Counted from the stretch's first letter, positions 9,401 through 16,710 are shown. The stretch: DNA of 31,156 nt from RH-AL1 sp964245015 (GCA_964245015.1 CAXTMA010000015.1:1-31156); one strand, 5' to 3'. Numbers and translations: made by a program. The notes: a model not told the origin generated them from the sequence alone.

Positions 9401-9569
9401 CGCCCGGCCATTCCGCCGAGACGATCATGGTCTTGATGGCGAAGGAGGGATCCTCCTCGCGCCCGAGCTTGCGGTAGGCGAGCGTGCCGGCGAGAACCGA
9501 GACGATCATCAGGAAGATCACGAACGATCGGTGTTCGAGCGCCCATTCTGAAAGGTTGAAGCGGCTCAA
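6402..9569 (-). CDS. RND efflux transporter, HAE1/AcrB-family inner-membrane permease
   Basis: This 1055-residue proton-driven pump is the inner-membrane engine of a tripartite efflux system. It has the AcrB layout: an N-terminal helix (HRSFVIFLMIVSVLAGTLAY), a first periplasmic porter domain, helices 2-6 with the TM4 proton-relay motif GLLVDDAMITVE (Asp403, Asp404, matching AcrB Asp407/408), a second periplasmic domain, then helices 8-12 (MLLVMAFLLMVQLQSFGKLL, LALIGIIIRNSVIL and others). The start is TTG at 9569, judged from the normal RND N-terminus MSRFNLSEWALEHRS. It overlaps the upstream adaptor stop (TTGA), so expression depends on coupling. Substrate cannot be deduced. No outer-membrane channel gene lies nearby, so a channel encoded elsewhere is presumably shared. 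Confidence 0.96.
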   Translation of the reverse strand: MSRFNLSEWALEHRSFVIFLMIVSVLAGTLAYRKLGREEDPSFAIKTMIVSAEWPGATIADTLDQVTDRIEKELQQVDGLDFTRSYTTPGKTTVFVQFKDTTDPKKLPGLFYQVRKHIGDIRNTFPDNLKGINFNDEFGDVFGNVYAFTADGLSMRQLRDYVEGVRSAVLGVKNIGKTMLIGTQDEAIFLDFSLRKIAGLGIDTAALIKTLQAQNAIAPSGVVQAGAEQVSVRVGGQFVGEDSLKAINLRVNERFFRLSDIADIHRGYPDPPQPMFRHNGQPAVGLAIAMRGGGNLLQFGTDLKAKMRAVEATLPIGVGVHLVSDQPRIVEHAVGGFTEALAEAIGIVLVVSFISLGVRAGLVVSITIPLVLAATFVVLNVMGVTLQRISLGALIIALGLLVDDAMITVEMMVARLEHGDSRTEAATFAYHSTAFPMLTGTLVTVAGFLPIGFNGSAAGEYTYSLFVVIAASLAVSWVVAVLFAPLIGVLMLPKTLKHHSERPGRLISAFRAFLVAAMRWRWVTVGLTVGCLALAVYGMRFVQQQFFPSSDRPEILVDMTLPQMSSIAETRRQMDRFEARLKGDPDVTDWSSYVGEGAIRFYLPLDQQLGNDFFGQIVVKTPDLAARNRLMPKLAQFGREQFVGTDVFIHSLDLGPPVGRPVQYRISGPDVQGVRQQALQLASIVGANAHLGVPTYDWNEPGEVLRVDILQDKARQLGITGQDIASVLNGVTGGTTITQVRDAIYLVNVIGRAQALERTSLDTLQSLQVTLANGRTVPLLAFARLRYDLEQPIVWRRDRLPTVTLRSTIVDKVQPMTAVSELKPQIDAFAAALPAGYALATGGAVEESGKGQGPIASVVPVMLLVMAFLLMVQLQSFGKLLLVISVAPLGLIGVVAALLPSGAPLGFVAILGVLALIGIIIRNSVILVAQIDEYLAEGRAPWDAVVEATCHRVRPILLTAAAASLGMVPIAREVFWGPMAYAMIGGILAGTVLTLVFLPALYVGCYRIKPPKVEGTFYGEAGETSRDAGREPAPAALPQGGQKAARSFGPEGAPV

Positions 9570-10726
9570 AGGTGTGTTTCCCCGACCTTGAGGGCGGATG
9601 CGCCGACGCCGCCGGTGACGCCCGCCACCGCCTGACCTTCGCTGAGGGAATGGACGCCCATCGTCACGACCCTGTCGCCGGCCGCGAGCCCGGCGGCGAT
9701 GCGGACGTCGCCGCTCCCGTCGGACAGCCGGTCGGGCGCGGCGAGGGTCACGGCGCGCCGCGACACCCGCCGGCCGTCGGCGGCGAGCAGCCAGACATAG
9801 GCTGCCCCGGACGTTGATTGGGGGGCTGAGTCGGGCGTCTTTCCATCGACCACGACGGCGCTCGCCGGCAGCTGCACGAAGGGCGCCACCTCCGTCTCGT
9901 GCGACACGGTGATGGTTGTGCCCAGGCGGAAGGCCGGCGAAGCGTCGGCCATCGTCAGGCGCACGCGATGGGTGCGGGTCGCTTCCTCGGCGAGCGGGCC
10001 GATCTCGCGCACGCTCGCCTGGGCGGTGATGCCGGGCGCCGCCTGGAGCCGCACGGTGAAGGCCATGCCGGGCGTGACGCGCCAGATCAGCTCGTCGGGA
10101 ATGTCAACCACGGCTTCGCGCACGTCCGGGCGCGCCAGCGTCACCACCGCCTGACCCGTGTCGACGTACTGGCCGACTTCCGCCGTCCAGGCGGTGACCA
10201 CGGCGTCGAAGTTGGCGCTCAGCTCGGTGTAGCCGACCTGCGTTTCCGCCATGCGCAGCGCGGCCTGCGTTTGATCGAGCCGAGCCTTGGCCGTGTCGCG
10301 GCCGGCGACGGCATTGTCGAGCGTCGCCTGGGACGCGTTGCCGCCCTGCGCCAGCGAACGTTGCCGGGCCTCGATGCCCTCCGAATTGCTGAGCTGCGCC
10401 TGCGCGTTGACCACGTCGGCCTTGGCGCGCAGCAGGGCGAACTGCGTCACCGCCGGATCAAGGGCGGCGAGCCTTTGTCCCTTGTGCACGGCGTCGCCGA
10501 CGTAAACGTCGCGGGCGACCATGCGTCCGGCGAGCTGGAAGCCGAGCTGCGTCTGGTAGCGGGCCTCGACCGTGCTGGCGAAAGGGCCGAACAGCTGCGT
10601 GCGGACCGGCTCCACCGTTGTGACGAGAACGGGGCGCAGCGGCGGCGGCGGCAGGCTTTCCTCCTCGCAACCGGCGCAGGCCAGAGCGATCAGGGGCAAG
10701 CCGGCCAGGGCGGACGCGCGCCCCAT
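9566..10726 (-). CDS. RND efflux periplasmic adaptor, second copy (lipoprotein)
   Basis: Membrane-fusion (HlyD/AcrA) adaptor of 386 residues that would join the RND permease to an outer-membrane channel. The start is ATG at 10726, which shares its A with the stop of the preceding adaptor (TGATG). A longer upstream open frame is out of register with the previous gene and is not used. The N-terminus MGRASALAGLPLIALACAGC looks like a lipoprotein signal with Cys20 (or Cys17) as the acylated residue. It then shows the lipoyl half-motif LGFQLAGRMVARDVYVGDAV, a coiled-coil hairpin (about residues 95-165), the second lipoyl half (FDAVVTAWTAEVGQYVDTGQ) and beta-barrel and membrane-proximal domains. 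It is clearly different from its neighbour, so this is not a recent duplication. Confidence 0.93.
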   Translation of the reverse strand: MGRASALAGLPLIALACAGCEEESLPPPPLRPVLVTTVEPVRTQLFGPFASTVEARYQTQLGFQLAGRMVARDVYVGDAVHKGQRLAALDPAVTQFALLRAKADVVNAQAQLSNSEGIEARQRSLAQGGNASQATLDNAVAGRDTAKARLDQTQAALRMAETQVGYTELSANFDAVVTAWTAEVGQYVDTGQAVVTLARPDVREAVVDIPDELIWRVTPGMAFTVRLQAAPGITAQASVREIGPLAEEATRTHRVRLTMADASPAFRLGTTITVSHETEVAPFVQLPASAVVVDGKTPDSAPQSTSGAAYVWLLAADGRRVSRRAVTLAAPDRLSDGSGDVRIAAGLAAGDRVVTMGVHSLSEGQAVAGVTGGVGASALKVGETHL

Positions 10727-11913
10727 CACCGCAACGCCGCCTTCTGCGAGGCTTGCGTCCGCAGCAGCTCCTGCGCCCGGTCGGCGGGACTGGGCCCGAC
10801 CGCCTCCTCGCGCTTGGCGATGGCCACGACCTGGCCGGGGTGGAGGAACTGCGTGCCCGCGGTGACCACGGTGTCGCCGGGCGCCACGCCGGCGGACAGG
10901 ACGAGGTTGTTGCCGTCGAACACCATCACCTCCACCGTTCGCGGCGAAACGGTGGATGTCGCCGCCTCGAAGAGCCATACGGCCGGCTGATCGTTCCAGC
11001 GGAACAGGGCGCCGCGCGGCAGCACGATCGCGCGGCGCGGTTTGAAGGCGCCGGAGCCGACCACGGCGGCGCCGAGCGACATGCCGGCCGGCACGTGATC
11101 GAGGCCGACCTTGACCTTCACCGCCCCCGACTTGTCATCCACCGTGGGCGAGGTTTCGCGCACGATGCCGGTGGTGCGAACGGCGAGGTCCGACTGCAGC
11201 GCGACCTGCACGGTCTTGCTCGCCGGCGGCTCGGTCAGCAGCGCCTCGTACACGTCGAACACGGCGTCGCGCGGCCCGTCCTGGGCGAGAACGAACACGG
11301 TCTGCCCGGCCTGCACCACCTGGCCCACCTCGGCGTTGCGCCCGACCACGATGCCGGCGGCGCCGGCCTTGAGATCGGCGTAGCCGAGCTGTTCGCCCGC
11401 CGTACCCAGCGCCGCCTTGGCCGAGTCGACCGCCGCCTGCTGGATGCGCAACTGCTGCTGCGCCAGATCGAAGCTCGGCCGCGTCGCATAGCCGTCGGCG
11501 TAGAGCGCCTTCTGCCGCCCGAAGTTGACCTCGGCCTGAACCAGCAGGGCCTGGGCCGAGGCGAGGCCGGCCCTGGCCGTGTCGAAGTTGGCGTTTTGGT
11601 CGCGTGGGTCAAGCCGCGCCAGCACCTCGTCGGGGCCGACATGGGCGCCGATCTCGACCAGCCGCTGCACGATCTTGCCGCCGGTGCGAAAGGCGATGTT
11701 GCTCTGGTATTTGGGCGCGATGCTGCCGGTCAGCACGACGGAGGCGGTGAACGCGCCTTCCCGCGCGGTCGCCACGTCGACCAGCACGCAGCGGGCATCG
11801 CAGGGGTGGGGTGGCAGGGAAGGCTTCGCCGGCGCTTGAGCCGCCGCGGGGGCGAGTGCCGGGATGATCCATGCCGCGCTGCCGGCGGCCATCAGCCATT
11901 TCGATCGTCGCAC
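10726..11913 (-). CDS. RND efflux periplasmic adaptor, first copy
   Basis: Membrane-fusion adaptor of 395 residues and first gene of the efflux operon. A signal peptide (MAAGSAAWIIPALAPAAAQA) has no lipobox Cys at the cleavage point, unlike the second adaptor. The lipoyl halves are FRTGGKIVQRLVEIGAHVG and AGIVVGRNAEVGQVVQAGQ. Between them is an Ala/Gln-rich coiled coil (about 115-175) and after them a beta-barrel with VRETSPTVDDKSGAVKVKV and LPRGALF. The start is GTG at 11913, with GAGG 8 bases upstream as ribosome site. Cys38 and Cys42 (HPCDARC) sit just after the signal peptide and could form a disulfide. Expression is probably controlled by the divergent TetR gene, the two starts being about 110 bases apart. 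Confidence 0.93.
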   Translation of the reverse strand: MRRSKWLMAAGSAAWIIPALAPAAAQAPAKPSLPPHPCDARCVLVDVATAREGAFTASVVLTGSIAPKYQSNIAFRTGGKIVQRLVEIGAHVGPDEVLARLDPRDQNANFDTARAGLASAQALLVQAEVNFGRQKALYADGYATRPSFDLAQQQLRIQQAAVDSAKAALGTAGEQLGYADLKAGAAGIVVGRNAEVGQVVQAGQTVFVLAQDGPRDAVFDVYEALLTEPPASKTVQVALQSDLAVRTTGIVRETSPTVDDKSGAVKVKVGLDHVPAGMSLGAAVVGSGAFKPRRAIVLPRGALFRWNDQPAVWLFEAATSTVSPRTVEVMVFDGNNLVLSAGVAPGDTVVTAGTQFLHPGQVVAIAKREEAVGPSPADRAQELLRTQASQKAALR

Positions 11914-11995
11914 GGGCTGCCTCGATGATGCCTCGCCGCCGAGCGAGATTGCGGATGCCGACGCGGCTGTTTACCAACACGACTCTTCTCGTAAT

Positions 11996-12025
11996 GACAT
12001 ACCAGTCAGTCAACAAGGTCGGCAA
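11996..12025 (-). promoter_or_regulatory. Candidate operator/promoter of the efflux operon
   Basis: Reading the - strand, TTGCCG (12025-12020), an 18-base spacer and TATGTC (12001-11996) make a plausible promoter pointing at the adaptor genes. The spacer contains the repeated TGACTGAC ending in TGG, and TGAC-ATACCA-GTCA (11996-12009) is a small inverted repeat. A TetR repressor bound here would block the promoter. Assigned from position and symmetry only. Confidence 0.35.
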
Positions 12026-12026
12026 T

Positions 12027-12683
12027 GTGACGGTCGGGCCAAGCGGCATCGGACAAGGCGGCATCGGACAGGGCGGCATCCGGCGGCGGCGCAAGGCGGC
12101 GCGGCCGACCGAGATCCTGCAGGCGGCGCTGGAAGAATTCTCGTTGAAGGGGTTCTCCGCCGCCCGCCTCGATGACGTCGCCGCCCGCGCCGGCATCACC
12201 AAGGGCACGATCTACGTCTACTTCCCTAGCAAGGAGGACCTGTTCGTCGCCATGCTCAAGCAAAAGAGCCAGGCGACGACCGACAATCTCAAGGCCCTGA
12301 CCGACGATCCGAAGGCGTCGGCGATCGACATATTGAAGCGTCACCTCGCCTTCGTGGCGGAGATGATGGTCGTCGATCCCTGCGGCCGCAACATCCTGCG
12401 CATCCTTCTGGCCGAGGGCGAACGCTTCCCTTCCGTGGTGGACCGCTGGTTCGCGGAGGTGATGGAGCCGGCCCTCGACGCGCTCAGGGCGGTTCTGCGC
12501 CGCGGCGTCGAGCAGGGCGAGTTCCGCGCATCCGCCGTCGCCGACTATCCGCAACTGATTATGGCGCCTTTCATCGTCTGCAACAGCTGGCTGGCGCTTG
12601 CCGGCAGCCAGCGGCCGATCGACATCAGGCGCTTCTTCGAGGAAGCCGTGGATCTGCTCGCCAACGGCCTGCTGCGACGTTGA
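12027..12683 (+). CDS. TetR/AcrR-family repressor with AefR-like C-terminus
   Basis: DNA-binding repressor of about 218 residues, very likely controlling the divergent RND pump. The N-terminal helix-turn-helix is canonical (ILQAALEEFSLKGFSAARL, DVAARAGITKGTIYVYFPSK, EDLFVAML). The C-terminal half has the AefR-like block ILRILLAEGERFPSVVDRWF, then LRRGVEQGEFR. I prefer GTG at 12027, because AAGG stands about 8 bases before it and the candidate promoter/operator would then be outside the gene. ATG at 11994 is in frame and would add 11 residues. Just after the start are two exact-register 15-bp repeats encoding GIGQG GIGQG, an odd Gly-rich leader before the DNA-binding domain. The inducing ligand is unknown. 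Confidence 0.9.
   Translation: MTVGPSGIGQGGIGQGGIRRRRKAARPTEILQAALEEFSLKGFSAARLDDVAARAGITKGTIYVYFPSKEDLFVAMLKQKSQATTDNLKALTDDPKASAIDILKRHLAFVAEMMVVDPCGRNILRILLAEGERFPSVVDRWFAEVMEPALDALRAVLRRGVEQGEFRASAVADYPQLIMAPFIVCNSWLALAGSQRPIDIRRFFEEAVDLLANGLLRR
12045..12083 (+). repeat. 15-bp tandem repeat in the TetR N-terminus
   Basis: GGCATCGGACAAGGC (12045-12059) and GGCATCGGACAGGGC (12060-12074), then a partial third unit GGCATCCGG. The unit is a multiple of three and encodes Gly-Ile-Gly-Gln-Gly, so copy-number changes would lengthen the leader without breaking the gene. Confidence 0.8.
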
Positions 12684-12811
12684 CCGGGTCATACGTCATC
12701 GCCCGACGGCGGCGGCCGAAGCGGGTTCCACATTCGGGACGGCTGGGCTAAGCAGGTGCCCGATCCTTGCGGTCGGCTCCCGAAGCCGCGACATCGGAGG
12801 TGGCCATACAA

Positions 12812-12852
12812 GCGCAGATCCGTTCAGCGCAGATCCGGCCGGCGCAGATCCG
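12812..12852 (+). repeat. Three 11-mers at exact 15-bp spacing
   Basis: GCGCAGATCCG occurs at 12812, 12827 and 12842, so every copy starts 15 bases after the last. It sits 20 to 60 bases before the proposed start of the next gene. If translation began further upstream, the units would read as (S/G)ADP pentapeptides in that frame. Confidence 0.8.
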
Positions 12853-12870
12853 TGGTCTTCCCGGCGCCTG

Positions 12871-13926
12871 ATGCTGTTCGGTGTCGAGGACGATCACGGT
12901 GCGTCGATCGATTGCCACCTGGTTCCCGACGCGGGCGGCACCACGCCCTCGCTCCGCGTGCTGGGCGGCGGCCGGCAACTCGCCGTGGTGAGCGCGACCG
13001 TTATCCGCCCGGAGTTCCTGGCCTCGGGGCGACATGCGACCGGCCTGTGCGGCTTCCACATCGCCTCCGTGCCCGACCTCGGCAGCTACGCCGACCTGGA
13101 GTTGCGCGAGGCCAGCACCGGCCTGCTCGTCTACAAACGGCCGCAGTCCACGCAACTGGCCAACACCAAGGTGTTCCGCCTGGAAATGCATCTGCTCCCG
13201 CTGCGCCGCTTCGACGAGGCGTTCAAGGACAGGTTCCAGTACTGGTACGAGGGCATCGAACGGCACGGGCTGGAAACGACGATGCACACGTTCCGCATCC
13301 CGCGCTGCACGTCGCTGTACCTCAGCGGGCGCCTGATGTGGCAAGGCATCCAGGCGCTGCTGCCCGAGTTCAAGCGGCTGATCGTGCTGCGCGATCCTTT
13401 CCATGAACTCGCCGAACGGCTTCTCGTGCTGAAGAACCTGCGCGGCGACCAGCCCAGCCTGCTCGGCGCACGCGACCTGTCGACCTTTCAATGCGTGATC
13501 GAATTCCTGAGCGAGGTGGACGCCTTCGACGCGCGCTTCTGCAAAACCTTCGTCAAGCGGGCTCCCGCCGAGGTGCTGAAGGCCTTGGCCAATCCGTTCG
13601 TGCGGCAGCTTGCGTCGCACGATCAGGCCGAGCTTCCCAAGAACGCCCTCGCCACCGCTTTGCAGGCCCTGTCGAGCTTCGACGTCGTCGGCGTGCGCGA
13701 CGACGCCGAAGCCTTTTCCAACTCGGTCGCCGAGATCCTCGACGCGGGTCGACCGCTGCCGCTCCTGCGCGATTACAGCAAGGTCGTCGAACTCGGCGAC
13801 AGGCTGCGCCAGTTCAGCAAGGTCGACACCATCCTGGACAAGGACCTCGACATCTTTGAAAGCGTGAAACAGGCCTTCGCCTCCGTCGCGACGCGGGAAG
13901 AGCCGCGGCCGCGCGTCGTCACCTGA
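12871..13926 (+). CDS. Uncharacterised protein, possibly sulfotransferase-like
   Basis: I do not recognise this 351-residue protein with certainty. It has no signal peptide or membrane helix, and third-position GC is typical of its neighbours, so the + frame is real and the long opposite-strand frame is a shadow. Two segments resemble the cofactor-binding blocks of PAPS-dependent sulfotransferases: FRIPRCTSLYLSG (141-153), where a PKSGTT-like loop is expected, and RLIVLRDPFHELAERLL (169-186), like the RDP 3'-phosphate block. The first lacks the normal Lys/Gly, so catalysis is doubtful. Residues 1-110 look like a beta-rich N-terminal domain. The start is uncertain: ATG at 12871 has no good ribosome site, and the frame stays open upstream into the TetR gene with the ADP-type repeats. 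Confidence 0.7.
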   Translation: MLFGVEDDHGASIDCHLVPDAGGTTPSLRVLGGGRQLAVVSATVIRPEFLASGRHATGLCGFHIASVPDLGSYADLELREASTGLLVYKRPQSTQLANTKVFRLEMHLLPLRRFDEAFKDRFQYWYEGIERHGLETTMHTFRIPRCTSLYLSGRLMWQGIQALLPEFKRLIVLRDPFHELAERLLVLKNLRGDQPSLLGARDLSTFQCVIEFLSEVDAFDARFCKTFVKRAPAEVLKALANPFVRQLASHDQAELPKNALATALQALSSFDVVGVRDDAEAFSNSVAEILDAGRPLPLLRDYSKVVELGDRLRQFSKVDTILDKDLDIFESVKQAFASVATREEPRPRVVT

Positions 13927-14059
13927 CGCGTCGCACCCCGAGCCGATGCCGCGAGCTGCGGTGCCGCACGCGTGACCCGGTCGGCGGCGGGATGCCCGAC
14001 CGCCGATCCGCGCAACGAACAGGTTGACGCCAAAGCCCAGCCACCGGGTCAGCAGGCCG

Positions 14060-14320
14060 TGCGCCAGCAGCACGGCTCGCGCAATTGCCACGTCGCGAAG
14101 GGTCGTGGCACTGTCGCGGTACATCGTCACCGATACGCCGAGCACCGTCTTGTCGGTGACGATGGCCACATCGCGCCGCTTGGATTTCCGGCTGGAGCGC
14201 CGCACCGCCGCCGGCGCGTCCTCCACCTCCCGCCGGTTGTCGACACCAGCGCGCCGACATCAATGCGGCGCGAGGTGATGGTGCCGTTAAACGAACCACG
14301 ATGAAGGGCGCGAGCAGGCG
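14060..14320 (-). pseudogene. Possible relic of an efflux-adaptor-like gene
   Basis: On the - strand at about 14235-14310 one frame reads FNGTITSRRIDVGALV, closely matching the second lipoyl half of HlyD/AcrA adaptors (compare FDAVVTAWTAEVGQYV in this window). It has no matching upstream hairpin or downstream barrel in the same frame. Further along, a different - frame (about 14220-14060) shows coding-like codon use with VAIVTDKTVLGVSVTMYRD and LRDVAIARAVLLAHGLL, which I cannot assign. The change of frame and lack of starts suggest decayed coding DNA. The call rests on a short match and could be chance. Confidence 0.3.
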
Positions 14321-14823
14321 AACTCGCGCTGGCGTAGGCGCTCGGCCGTTCGCCGCGGCGTGCGGTCCGGTCCCTCCGCAGAAGCCTCTGCGATGAGCAT
14401 GCTGCCGAGCTCGGCGACATCGCGCGGCGGCGCGGGCGACCAGTTTGCCCAGGCCAGAGGGTTTTGGTGAGACCGTCGCCGCCGCGAGGCGGTCGACGGG
14501 GATGGCCTGCGGCAGTTGCGACCGGCCAGAACCCGTCCCGCGTCGAGCGTGATGCCTGGGCCTTACATGTCCAAACCTTGAAGGAACGATGGTCGGTCAC
14601 GCGCCCAACGCGCGACCTGTTCTCGCCCAACCTGTAGCATTTTTACGACAATCATCCCCATGTCGGTCATGGTTCCATCACCATTGATCTCGGGCCGATT
14701 TCGATGAACTGAGATAACATACTGTTTTAATTGATGTATTTCTAGTCCGAAGAGTGCTCGTCACAAGGGCGTTACATCTGCGATCCCGGGTGATGCTTTT
14801 TTTCAACACTTTTCTGCCGAGAC

Positions 14824-14838
14824 CCAGTTTATCACTGG
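14824..14838. promoter_or_regulatory. Inverted repeat upstream of the porin gene
   Basis: CCAGT (14824-14828), TTATC, ACTGG (14834-14838): a perfect 5-bp inverted repeat with a 5-base spacer, in the AT-rich leader of the porin gene. Could be an operator; short enough to be chance. Confidence 0.25.
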
Positions 14839-14887
14839 CCCCGGAGCGATGTGCACCATCATCGCTTGCTCACCGGGGGAGTTCAGC

Positions 14888-16672
14888 GTGACACCGACAA
14901 AGGCGAATCGACCCGCCGCTACACGATATCGCGCCCGCGGCTGGCAGGTCGGCTTGGCTGCCACGCTGATGCTCGGAGCGTCGCCGCTGGCGCTGCACGC
15001 CGAGATTTCGAACAGCGAACTGGCGAGGGAGATCGCCGAACTCAAGGCGCAGATCCGCTCCCTGAAGGGCGGCGTCGCCGAGGCCAAGAGCGAGGCGCGC
15101 CGCAAGACCAAGGTGGTGGTCGCGCCGCCGGCGGCCTACGTGCCGCCGCCGACCTTCGCCGCGATCCCGCCCGGCGCCAGCCCGGTCTACGTGACCGCTG
15201 ACAAGAAGATGCAGTACGGCGCCCTGACTATCACGCCGGGCGGCTTCTTGGCGATGGAATCGGCGAGCCGCACCCGGTCGGAACAGGCCCCCGGCGTTCT
15301 AAGCTCCTTCGGTGCCATTCCCACCAACAACAGCACCCTCGCCCATCAAGCCGAAAACCGCCTCGACGAGCGCCAGACACGCCTCGCGCTGCTGATCGAG
15401 GCGCCGATCTCGAAGACCTTCCTGGTGTCCGGCTACGGCGAGTTCGACTTCCTCGGGGCCGGCACGAACTCCAACAACAACCAGACCTACAGCTACGTGC
15501 CGCGTGTCCGAAACCTGTACGCGACCCTCGACAATTCGGATTACGGACTGCACGTGCTGGCCGGTCAGAACTGGTCGCTCGTGACCTTGAACTCCAAGGG
15601 CATCACGCCGCGCAACGAAGTCCCGCCGCCTCAGATCGACGCGGCCTTCATACCCGGTTTCGACTACGCTCGCGTGCCGCAGATCCGCGTGACCAAGGAC
15701 TTCAACAAGAAGCTCTGGCTCTCCATCGACGCCGAAGCGTCGCAAGCCGCCAACATCGGCAACAGCAGCGCGGGCTGCAACAACATCATCAGCAATGTGG
15801 CCGGCTCGGCCGCGGTGACCAACGCCATCCCCGGCAACGGCGTGACCAACGACAACTGCCTTGCGGTCGGCAACGGCGGCTCGATCGGTGGCGCCGGGCT
15901 GCAACAGCAGTTCTCGTTCAACCGGGTTCCCGACCTGCTCGCCAAGGCGGCCTACGAGGCTCGCTTCGGCGAGCGCGACATCCACCTGGAAACGCTCGGG
16001 CTCGTCCGCGAACTGTACAACAACGTCAACTACGGGGCGGCCGGCGCATCCACCTTCGCCAACGGCGGCGGATTTCCAGCTTCGTCCAACCAGAGCCGTG
16101 TCGGATACGGCGTCGGCGCCGGCATCATCGCGCCGATCCTGCCCAGGCGCCTCGACTTCCAGATCAGCGGTCTGGTCGGTCGCGGCATCGGTCGCTACAT
16201 GTCGACCAACGGACTTCCCGATGCCGCGGTCACCGGCAACGGCGCGCTGTCGCCGGTGGGTGGCGCAATGGCACTGACGGGCGTGATCGCCCACGTGACG
16301 CCCGCCATCGACATCTACGGCTTCGCCGGCTTCGAGCAGGTGAACCGCAACTTCACTTCGAACGGCGCCGGCGGCGAGGTCGGCTACGGCTTGTCGGGCG
16401 GCGTCAACAACTACGGCTGCGGATCGGAAGGCGGCACCTGCGGCGGCCAGACCCACCGAGTCTTCCAGGTCACCGGCGGCTTCAACGACAAACTCTACAA
16501 GGGCGCATTCGGTGAGGTGCGCGTCGGCGCCCAGTATTCCTACACCGTGCGCCAGCTGTTCGGCGCCACCACCAACGCCAACGGCATCGGCACGGCCGCC
16601 GCGCCGATCGTCTCGGCTCGCGCCAACGACAACACGATCCTGACCTCGCTGCGCTACTACCCCTTCCAGTAG
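14888..16672 (+). CDS. DcaP-like outer-membrane porin
   Basis: Predicted trimeric beta-barrel porin of 594 residues. I chose GTG at 14888, because GGGGGA lies about 8 bases before it and it gives a clean signal peptide (basic Arg-rich start, core VGLAATLMLGASPLALHA, cleavage after Ala38). The ATG at 14849 would add 13 unlikely residues. After the signal comes a short coiled coil (SNSELAREIAELKAQIRSLK), a Pro-rich linker, then alternating beta strands with Asn/Gly-rich loops and the terminal barrel strand ending RYYPFQ. Coiled coil plus barrel matches the DcaP-like porin family, which takes up organic acids in other bacteria; the substrate here is unknown. Four Cys residues in loops (GCNN/NDNC and GCGSEGGTC) may form disulfides. 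It is monocistronic, with a long AT-rich leader and a strong terminator. Confidence 0.88.
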   Translation: MTPTKANRPAATRYRARGWQVGLAATLMLGASPLALHAEISNSELAREIAELKAQIRSLKGGVAEAKSEARRKTKVVVAPPAAYVPPPTFAAIPPGASPVYVTADKKMQYGALTITPGGFLAMESASRTRSEQAPGVLSSFGAIPTNNSTLAHQAENRLDERQTRLALLIEAPISKTFLVSGYGEFDFLGAGTNSNNNQTYSYVPRVRNLYATLDNSDYGLHVLAGQNWSLVTLNSKGITPRNEVPPPQIDAAFIPGFDYARVPQIRVTKDFNKKLWLSIDAEASQAANIGNSSAGCNNIISNVAGSAAVTNAIPGNGVTNDNCLAVGNGGSIGGAGLQQQFSFNRVPDLLAKAAYEARFGERDIHLETLGLVRELYNNVNYGAAGASTFANGGGFPASSNQSRVGYGVGAGIIAPILPRRLDFQISGLVGRGIGRYMSTNGLPDAAVTGNGALSPVGGAMALTGVIAHVTPAIDIYGFAGFEQVNRNFTSNGAGGEVGYGLSGGVNNYGCGSEGGTCGGQTHRVFQVTGGFNDKLYKGAFGEVRVGAQYSYTVRQLFGATTNANGIGTAAAPIVSARANDNTILTSLRYYPFQ

Positions 16673-16710
16673 CGGGCAGCCCGGGCGCGCTCCGGGTCGA
16701 TCGACAGCAT

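Larger units (their letters stand above)
13927..14887. other. 961 bases with no intact gene
   Basis: No frame on either strand has a convincing start, family motif and length. The left two thirds is GC-rich and holds short protein-like fragments on the - strand in different frames, described separately as a possible relic. From about 14640 to 14887 the DNA becomes clearly more AT-rich (for example around 14715-14755 and a T run at 14797-14803), which fits the promoter region of the porin gene. CCAGT-TTATC-ACTGG at 14824-14838 is a perfect inverted repeat 50 bases before the porin start. Confidence 0.6.

Noticed and set aside
7620..9551. 643-codon open frame on the + strand opposite the RND permease
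   Set aside because: Shadow of the permease; no family motif, and the - frame has all RND helices and the TM4 Asp pair.
12045..12852. Short repeats near TetR as a CRISPR array or transposon ends
   Set aside because: Units are contiguous 15-mers without unique spacers, and there is no cas gene, transposase or flanking target duplication.
12748..14226. 492-codon open frame on the - strand over the unknown protein and the gap
   Set aside because: Over 12871-13926 the + frame has better codon use and protein-like motifs. Only the part beyond 14000 looks coding-like, and it is treated as a possible relic.
14888..16672. The porin as the missing outer-membrane channel of the RND pump
   Set aside because: It has a porin barrel with a short coiled coil, not the TolC-type alpha-barrel repeats, and has its own promoter region and terminator.
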